NCBI GenBank assembly: GCA_950295325.1
Contig: OX485809.1
Coordinates: forward strand, 436,001 to 500,000
Direction of reading: 5' to 3'
From: Polytrichum commune
Lineage: Eukaryota; Streptophyta; Polytrichopsida; Polytrichales; Polytrichaceae
DNA length: 64,000 nt
In this document: positions 57,356 to 64,000 of the stretch, one piece after another
Layout of the letters: each line of letters opens with the position of its first letter
Numbering within the stretch: position 1 is the stretch's first letter
Made by a program: the position numbers and the translations under genes
Notes under the pieces: model-generated
Databases searched by the model: none
What the model was told of the DNA's origin: nothing
Seen by the model: the letters and a program-made list of their open reading frames with translations, nothing else

Positions 57356-57626
57356 TTTTTTACTACTTTGATTTTAACAAAATGATAAACAGAATGGCAA
57401 AATGGTTTACCTGGCGCTAGGCATATCCACGTCCACGTCGGCGTTTTCTACCACATAGGACGCCACCTTGGCAAGAAGGTAAGTATTTTACCCACCCTAC
57501 TCTGTTCCCCCTATGTTGACCCTACGTGGACCCTATTGTGTCGTGACGGAGGGGTCCGTCACGACACGACACGTCATGACGGCACGACACCGTCATAACG
57601 GCGGGATAGACAACCCTACTTTAGCC

Positions 57627-58133
57627 TTACCAACCACTTGATTATTGCCTTTAACTAAGTTAATCCCAAAATAATGTTATAATAATCCATTTCCGCTTAT
57701 TTTATTAGGATTTATTTGCTAAGCTAATTTTTAACTCCCAAATTATCCAACCGACATAATATTTACTCTCTATTTTCTTTTTACCACTAATATTAAGTTA
57801 ATTTGATAAAAAAGTCAAACTAAACCTTCACACCAGACTCCCGGTAGTTGCATCTAGTTCTTCTATTGTGGAAGCCCAAGAATCCAAGGAAGTCCGGATT
57901 GGATCCATAACCGGATTACTACCCGGATAATACCCTGGGGTTGCTATTAAAGTAGGGCTTCCTAGGGTAGGTTAGTTGTTTTACAAAATAAGGTTATAAG
58001 CATCCACCATACGCGTTAAAATGGTTAGAACGGATACTTTGGCTGGACCGGAAATTGATCCGGGGAGACCGTTTAAAAACGGTCCGGCCTGGAGCGTCCG
58101 GACCGGAAAACGGATACACCGGAATCCGAACGG
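57627..58133. other. Spacer between hAT copy B and the retroelement relic
   Basis: AT-rich, then a CGG-rich stretch at 57990-58140 with repeated ACGGTCCGG/ACCGGA motifs. No gene. Confidence 0.4.
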
Positions 58134-59942
58134 TTGCAACGGAATCTGAACGGTTGCGGAGGAAACGGTTACGGGACCAGAACCGTTAGGAGAGAGAGAG
58201 AGTACTTAAGACTAATTTTCCTCTCCTCCGAGCCATTTGCGCGAGCGGCATTGTTGAGAGAACGCCGCACCCCCAGTGCACCCCCCAAATCCACCCCACC
58301 CATACCAACCTCCCCCGCCAAAAGACATTCTTAAAAACCCTAGACAGTCCCCCATCCATACAATCCTTGATCATAAACAACGGCACTACACCGACTCCAA
58401 TGGAATAACGAAAAACGACACATCATATCTATGCCAATGGATAATAAGAAATAATAACATCTATAACAAATGGCGAACCCAAAGAGATTTATTCCCATGG
58501 TACGCCGTTAACACTTGCGTCCATAATATCGGACTATTAACTCAATACTACACCAAAAGACAACATAAACATTTCTCGAACCTAATAAATATCCACTTTG
58601 ACACATAACAACAACGAGACTCGAGATACGTTACCCCCGCAACAATTATCCCATTAGCACATATTTCTATCAACAAATGCAACCCCGAAAACGATATAGA
58701 AACCAACACCAATACTATCCAAACACACTTTGATGTTGCCCACATATATGAATGGTGGTGAATGGACGGCACCTCACCACCATTCCCATAACCAGACTAC
58801 ATTGGCTATGAAAATAATACCAACTCGCAAAAAACGCTCCGCACGGACTAGAACCACCCACACAACCATTCGAAACTAAAATAGTATGGTTATATCAAAG
58901 GCACAAATACCGCATCCCAAAGAATGACCCCCTAAAACTAGTCCAATACACAATACCAACTCCAATATTAAACTTTCTAACTACATCATTCAACATTAGT
59001 CAATCATACTTTTCATCTCCAGTCACATGCAACTTAATCAATTTTACTCCCCATTCTCATAAGATAAAATATTTGGATCTTTAGGAAAAGCCTTTGATCA
59101 TAAATGGAAAGGAATAGGCTATGCTCACCCTAACAATGTAATGGACTTACAACAGGCTATCCATTGGGCACGTCTTGCCGCCAAAAAAGACCCAAATACC
59201 ATCACAATACTCATCTCACCAGATACAAATTGGTACCAAAACTTCAACTCACATTCCGGCCCATTCCCAGACACAAATATTATCGCCCACTTTGCTGTAG
59301 ATACCATCACATATGAAGCACCCACCATACCGCCAGAACTTAACATACCTAGAAAAAAACTTTCTGCACTACAAATACTCTGCATACACCACCAAAATAA
59401 CTACGTAAGATCATATGAACAATTAAATCAACTCACCCATACTATAAATAATCTCTCAATATAACAACCATATACACAAATTGCCATGCACACTCCCCCG
59501 AATACCCATGTCAACCCTAGCAAAAAGTAGTCCAAACTAACCTACCCCAATACCCCCACGCTCAATGAAACACCTATGCCCCAATTACCAAACTACCAAA
59601 CTAACTTACCATTAAAATTCCATCCACAATTCAGCTATTATACCGACGGTTCAATTTAAAAACCTAAATTAATCTCCCCCGAAACATGGAGAAGGGAAAC
59701 AACATGATATGGCATCTACAGCTCGAAAGGGATTAACATTGCCAAAAGAGTACATGGCCACCAGAATATCTTACGTGCAAAAATGATTGGTATACATAAA
59801 ACACTACGAATTATCAACACCCAATATCCAAATGAACCCGCATACATATTCACCGATAGCCTAAATGTATTATATCTATTAAACACATAAATTAAACACC
59901 CCACACCACACAATAGCCACCCCGACCAAATCACACTTGCCT

Positions 59943-60352
59943 CACGGGGGGATCACTCCATTGTCAAGTTGAACACCACGTGCGACCAAAAAAAATCTTC
60001 TTTTGGTAAGTTGCACCACCAAAATGGGTCACAATTTTATCAAATTTTTTTCATGAGTAGATATATACAGTACCTATGACATAGTTAAAAATGGTAACTA
60101 AATTTGATGATTTGTTTTTTTCATAAAACATACCGTTTCTAACTAGAATGACACATAATTGAACTAAAACAATTACTAAAAATAATAAAGATGACTAAAA
60201 TTTTCAAAGAATAATATAAAATATACTATCAATGGTTATGTATATGTAGAAAAAATATCATAAATTTTAAAATTATATATGGCATGTAATATAAGGGTAG
60301 CAAACTTTGTCCTCACGTGGTGTCAACTTGACAATGAAGTGACCTCCCCGTG
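59943..60352. mobile_element. MITE of the CACGGGGG family, 410 bp
   Basis: Ends read inward CACGGGGGGATCACTCCATT and CACGGGGAGGTCACTTCATT, both continuing GTCAAGTTGA. Perfect 8-bp duplication ACTTGCCT (59935-59942, 60353-60360). It splits the RNase H coding region; the collapsed site reads HPDQITLA then FMVQLLQNRSQ in one frame. Confidence 0.93.
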
Positions 60353-61389
60353 ACTTGCCTTCATGGTACAATTGCTCCAAAACCGCTCCCAACCAATCAC
60401 ATTATACAAAGTCAGAGCACATGTCAACATAGACGGCAACGACCAAGCAGATAAATTAGCAAAAAAAGGACTTGACCTTGCCCATAGAGTGCCATACACC
60501 CATACGAACATGCTCATGCCACACCTTACTACTACCAAAAAGACGAATGGCCCTCCATGATGGATACGCCAGATAAAGGCCCCGTTAGATTCCTAGAAAA
60601 ACAAATCAAAAAATATGACAAAATAAATAACTTAGAAAATATGGCCATACGGACCCCCAATATCTGCAAATGGACAGGCAATACATACATTGACAAAGAA
60701 CTCTCTAATGAATTTTGGAATAACCCCACTATTATGGACAAACAAAAATCATGCCTTATCAAATTTCGCACTGGAACTTACATGGGCCAAGCCAGAAAAC
60801 AAACCTTTTTTGGTAGACAAAGATTTCCCACCATCACCTGTCCTATTTGTAACTTATACGAACCCGACACATGGCTACATGTACTACTCACATGTAGGCA
60901 ACAACACATACACTCACTACACGTTAAAAGACACAACAAAGCAGTATGGGAAATCAAAAAATTATTAATTTCATCCGAAAAAACCCGATGCTACACTCTC
61001 ATGAACGTTGGTACCTTTAAAAATAACCCCCGAGAAAACACCGTCCCTAACTGGCTATTACCATGCACATGCGGAACCCAAAGATGCCACTGTAACTCTT
61101 GGTTTAGACCCGACATTCTTTGCGTTAAAGGGTTACCATATCAAAATGAGCCCCCCACAAATATAGACCAAACACTTACCATACAATTCATTGAATTCAC
61201 ATACTGTAATGATAGATTTTCACCAGAAACACTAGAAGCTAAAGCTAACAAATACAAACCACTGATAGAAAACATTGTTGCTTTAGGCTGGAAAATTGAT
61301 CCGCTCATTGTTATTACAGCAGGCGCCAGAGCCGCAACACACATTCCATCAATGAAAGTACTTGAAGACAAGTTTAATCTACCTATGCT

Positions 61390-62076
61390 CAGGGTTGTCT
61401 ATTGTATCGTAACGGAGGTTAATCTCGGCATAATGTCGTGCCGTCACGACACGTATCCATCACGACATTATGCCGGATGCTGTCTTTATCCTGACGGACT
61501 TGAATTTTACCAAATTCTGTGTGTAATTACATTACCCCATTTCGGACACGTAGGATGTAAGATGTCCACGTGTGATGACATGTCAGCAAAGTAGAGGTAA
61601 AGTGGGGAAAAAATTACTAGCGCTTGTCCGCCCCCGTTCCCGCCCCGTTCCCCCCCGTTCCCGACCCCGTCCGCCCTTGTTCCCAACCCCCGTCCGCAAA
61701 TTTTAAAAATAATGATAAAAAAACAAACCCCGTTCCCGTCCCCCGTCCGCCCCCGTTCCCGACCCCGTCCGCCCCACCCTCGTCCCCCGTCCGCCCCACA
61801 CCCTCCTTAGTCATATTTTACTACTTTGATTTTAACAGAATGATAAACATAATGGCAAAATGGTTTACCTGGCGCTAGGCATATCCACGTCCACGTCGGC
61901 CTTTTCTGCCACATAGGACGCCACCTTGGCAAGAAGGTAAGTATTTTACCCACCCTACTAGCTTCCCCCTAGGTTGACCCTACGTGGACCCTATTGTGTC
62001 GTGACGGAGGGGTCCGTCACGACACGACACGTCATGACGGCACGACACCGTCATGACGTCGGGATAGACAACCCTG
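61390..62076 (+). mobile_element. hAT-like MITE (family copy C), 687 bp
   Basis: Ends CAGGGTTGTCTATTGTATCG and, read inward from the right, CAGGGTTGTCTATCCCGACG. Perfect 8-bp duplication CCTATGCT (61382-61389, 62077-62084). It contains a C-rich array (61625-61800) with an AT-rich interruption. It cuts the retroelement C-terminal ORF; collapsing the site gives NLPMLSIRNTFKKHQYR in one frame to a stop at 62268. Same orientation as copy B. Confidence 0.95.
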
Positions 62077-62280
62077 CCTATGCTATCCATCCGAAATACC
62101 TTCAAAAAACATCAATACCGTTGCCATACAATACGCCATGTCCATCCTCCTCCACAAAAGAAAACTAGAAAATTACCAACCTCTACCTCAAATACAAGAC
62201 CCCCCCTAGCTATACCAAAGTTATATATAAAAACGTCCTCTCCACACAACAATAAGTTCATGGCCTGACGTCCAAACTCC

Positions 62281-62512
62281 GCACAAAACAAACCTATATT
62301 AATTAACCCTTACTTGTATTCTTTCTATTTGTTACTGGTTTCTATCTGTTATTGGTTACTTGTGACTATAGTGTCTACTCTCGAAAGGGGGAAGTAGTTC
62401 TTTACTTCTATTCCTATGTCCTGTGGACATAGGTCTAGGGGTGGAACGAAGAGACACTTCATTCACGTCGGTCCCCTACCGGGGACCAAAGTTTCTTCTT
62501 CCTCTTCTACAG
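62281..62512. other. Retroelement 3' region / YSL intron
   Basis: Contains two small hairpins, CCTATGTCCTGTGGACATAGG-like near 62412 and GGTCCCCTACCGGGGACC near 62480, then a polypyrimidine stretch ending CTACAG, which fits a splice acceptor of the YSL relic. Confidence 0.45.
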
Positions 62513-63660
62513 ATGTGGCTTGACGGATTGGTGCTTGGCATCGGATAACATTACCCAGCCCAATACTCTTAACTCCGGCGCGGAGTTCGATGCGGCTCCG
62601 ATGCGGCTCCGGGGAGGTTCGGATGCCAGCTCCGGTGGGTTCGGGTGGGTTGGGGCAAAAATTGCCCCCTATTTTTTTGATTGGGTGGGGCCTTACTTGA
62701 TCTCATAAGGGGCCTCCTAGAGTAATTTGGGGCCGTAGAACCCAAATTTAGCAAAAAAAAAACCAAAAAAAGTCATCAAGGGGCCAAAACGGGGAGGGCC
62801 AGAAAAATGGACCCACCGGAGCTGGCATCCGAACCTCCCCGGAGCCGCATCGGAACCGCATCGAACTCCGCGCCGGAGTTAAGAGTATTGGGTTGGGTAA
62901 TGTTAGGGCTTGGCATCCACTTATGGAAAGTTGGGGCTATTTATTATTGTGGCATGGGCATGCTCGAATGACAGTGTCATGGCGGGTTTAGCTGTGTGTG
63001 AACTTATGATGTCTATAGTTTCGACAACATCTGACCTCACTCAAGACTTTAACACATGGTACCTAACCCCCGTCCCCTATGTTTGTAAACCAACTCATTG
63101 GGACCTCATGAGTTGTTTATTGGCAGCTCTCACTATCTGGCTTTTCTACAAGGCATTCGATTGTGGCGACAAATCTACATATTACACAATTGTGTTCCGG
63201 TCCATGGCTTTAATTGGGGTGGAACGCTTTAATGTTCTCCCCTCCCACTGCCTCCAACTTTGTTATAGATTTTTTGTTATCAACCTTGTGCATGATTTGT
63301 CACCAAACCACGTTGCAAAGTGCATCCGGATTCCCTTGGTCATGGCTATCCGTTTCTACATTGGAGGATACTTTGAAATCGACATGTTCATGAGGGTGTC
63401 TCATCCGCTTTGCATATGAAAAAATCGACAAAAAGAAGTCAGTCACAATGAGCCCAACCCATCGCTGTGGGGACCCAGTTGTGGAGATGGTGAATGGATA
63501 ATATCAAGTGCATTTTTTTCCTTGGCCATGGTGGATCCTCCAATTTGCATGTACCTCTTTGCCGGAAAAAATGCATTGATACCAACAAATGGGTATTAGG
63601 GTGTACAGCAGACAACAAGTTCTCTTCACCTTGTAAATTAATCCAGTGAAATTGTCTATA
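62513..63660 (+). pseudogene. Yellow Stripe-Like (YSL) transporter relic, copy 2
   Basis: Starts after an acceptor-like CTACAG. The first bases read DVA then, after a one-base deletion, LTDWCLA; a 366-bp MITE is inserted here, and the frame continues after it: STYGKLGLFIIVAWA, AGLAVCELMMSIVSTTSDL, TQDFNTWY, CKPTHWDLMSCLLAALTIW, LFYKAFD, FRSMALIGVERFNVLPSHCL and IRFYIGGYFEIDMFM. This follows YSL sequences through several membrane helices. The ORF stops at 63419; beyond it EKIDKKK and later motifs persist in other frames. Frameshift, MITE and missing upstream exons make it a relic. It is closely related to 14795-15405 but keeps more of the 5' part. Confidence 0.87.
62542..62907. mobile_element. 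MULE-type MITE with ~100-bp arms, 366 bp
   Basis: Arms of about 100 bp (62542-62646 and 62808-62907) are near-perfect reverse complements, including TAACATTACCC, AATACTCTTAACTCCGG and CGCGGAGTTCGATGCGG. A 9-bp duplication GCTTGGCAT flanks it (62533-62541, 62908-62916). Long arms and a 9-bp duplication fit Mutator-like elements. Short internal AT/G-rich centre, no ORF. Confidence 0.9.
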
Positions 63661-63794
63661 CTTCAGATGTGATCTAAGGACCACTCAAACTCTTTACCAT
63701 TACACTTATTCATTTATGGATTTTTTCCTATTTCTAGGCTGTCTATGATTGACATTTTGATGTTTGTCCTGGGGTGCATGTTTATGTTCTCAAG

Positions 63795-64000
63795 CAGGGT
63801 TGTCTATCCCGACGTCATGACGGTGTCGTGACGGACCCCTCCGTCACGACACAATAAGGTCCACGTAGGGTCAACCTAGGGGGAAGCTAGTAGGGTGGGT
63901 AAAATACTTACCTTCTTGCCAAGGTGGCGTCCTATGTGGCAGAAAAGGCCGACGTGGACGTGGATATGCCTAGCGCCAGGTAAACCATTTTGCCATTATG
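63795..64000 (-). mobile_element. hAT-like element (family copy D), cut by the window end
   Basis: Starts CAGGGTTGTCTATCCCGACG after TTCTCAAG (63787-63794), the probable 8-bp target. It follows the copy A/C end through GGTCCACGTAGGGTCAACCT to the conserved TTACCTTCTTGCCAAGGTGG and CCAGGTAAACCATTTTGCC at the window edge. The paralogous YSL relic has TTCTCAAGCAGATG at about 15554-15567 without an element, which is the empty site. Confidence 0.9.

Larger units (their letters stand above)
53010..57618 (+). mobile_element. Long hAT-like element (family copy B), 4.6 kb
   Basis: Left end CAGGGTTGTCTATTGTGTCG; right end, read inward, TAGGGTTGTCTATCCCG (first base changed). Flanked by a perfect 8-bp duplication CTTTAGCC (53002-53009, 57619-57626). 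Subterminal palindromes and the C-rich arrays are shared with copies at 27394, 61390 and 63795. It is the only copy with a large interior, but I find no hAT transposase in it: the interior holds degraded small ORFs, an inverted repeat, an 84-bp array and a nested MITE. Confidence 0.9.
58134..62280 (+). pseudogene. Retroelement relic: RNase H + zinc-finger C-terminus, no RT found
   Basis: The plus strand is strongly G-poor. Conceptual reading gives, in order: a conserved-looking block (FGSLGKAFDHKWKGIGYAHP, then QQAIHWARLAAKKDPN, SPDTNWYQN; about 59075-59460); an RNase H domain at about 59640-60480 with YYTDGS, ILRAKMIGIHKTL and YIFTDSLNVLYLL, closing KVRAHVNIDGNDQADKLAKKG; a zinc motif CPICNLYEPDTW, HVLLTC, with RHNKAVWEI; and a C-terminal domain (CGTQRCHCNSWFRPDILC, IQFIEFTYCNDRF). 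This is the arrangement of the C-terminal half of a LINE-type polyprotein. The RNase H catalytic Glu is Lys (RAKM). Only about 180 bp separate the first block from RNase H, and I find no reverse transcriptase. Stops and two MITEs (59943, 61390) break it; removing the MITEs restores frame at both sites. Confidence 0.7.

Noticed and set aside
53010-57618. Calling the long hAT-like element autonomous
   Set aside because: No zinc-finger BED, catalytic or dimerisation motif of a hAT transposase could be found in its interior.
1-64000. tRNA or rRNA genes
   Set aside because: I looked for tRNA-like TTCRA boxes with paired arms and for conserved rRNA strings and found none I could support.

Overview
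The window looks like nuclear DNA of a plant: spliceosomal introns, a Yellow Stripe-Like (YSL) metal transporter relic, two early-nodulin-like phytocyanin genes, and plant-type hAT, Harbinger, MULE and Stowaway miniature transposons. It is AT-rich, gene-poor and densely layered with mobile DNA, which suggests a large-genome land plant. A piggyBac element, uncommon in flowering plants, hints at a non-flowering lineage, but the species cannot be fixed from the sequence.

Layout. 1-3480: no gene recognised, old repeats. 3481-5390: TATA box and an intronless RNA 3'-phosphate cyclase ORF whose N-terminal 22-residue catalytic-fold motif is repeated 11 times in frame. 5589-12901: a 7.3-kb piggyBac-like element (TTAA on both sides) with a broken DDE transposase, an accessory ORF, a probable ERCC6/CSB gene fragment and a 5 x 49-bp array. 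13.6-15.4 kb: dispersed repeat and a first YSL relic. 17.2-21.9 and 38.2-42.2 kb: two copies of a segmental duplication, each with a two-exon phytocyanin-like gene on the minus strand; only the first copy carries an 808-bp hAT-like insertion. 22.7-29.8 kb: two tandem genes of an unrecognised family (shared N-terminal domain, coiled coil; the first also has two zinc-finger/RING motifs). The second is split by two transposons whose 8-bp target duplications, when collapsed, restore the reading frame. 31.9-33.9 kb: decayed coiled-coil ORFs. 34-53 kb: mostly non-coding, with a Harbinger-like element that carries a ~350-bp hairpin satellite and several MITEs. 53.0-57.6 kb: a 4.6-kb hAT-like element, the long relative of three shorter copies (27.4, 61.4 and 63.8 kb). 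58.1-62.3 kb: a decayed retroelement with RNase H and zinc-finger C-terminus, cut by two MITEs. 62.5-63.7 kb: a second YSL relic cut by a MULE-type MITE.

The possibly intact protein genes are the cyclase and the two phytocyanins. The main story is repeated, datable transposon insertion, supported by target-site duplications, restored reading frames and paralogous empty sites, plus several unusual tandem arrays that either sit inside genes (the cyclase) or inside transposons (C-rich arrays in hAT, hairpin satellite in Harbinger).
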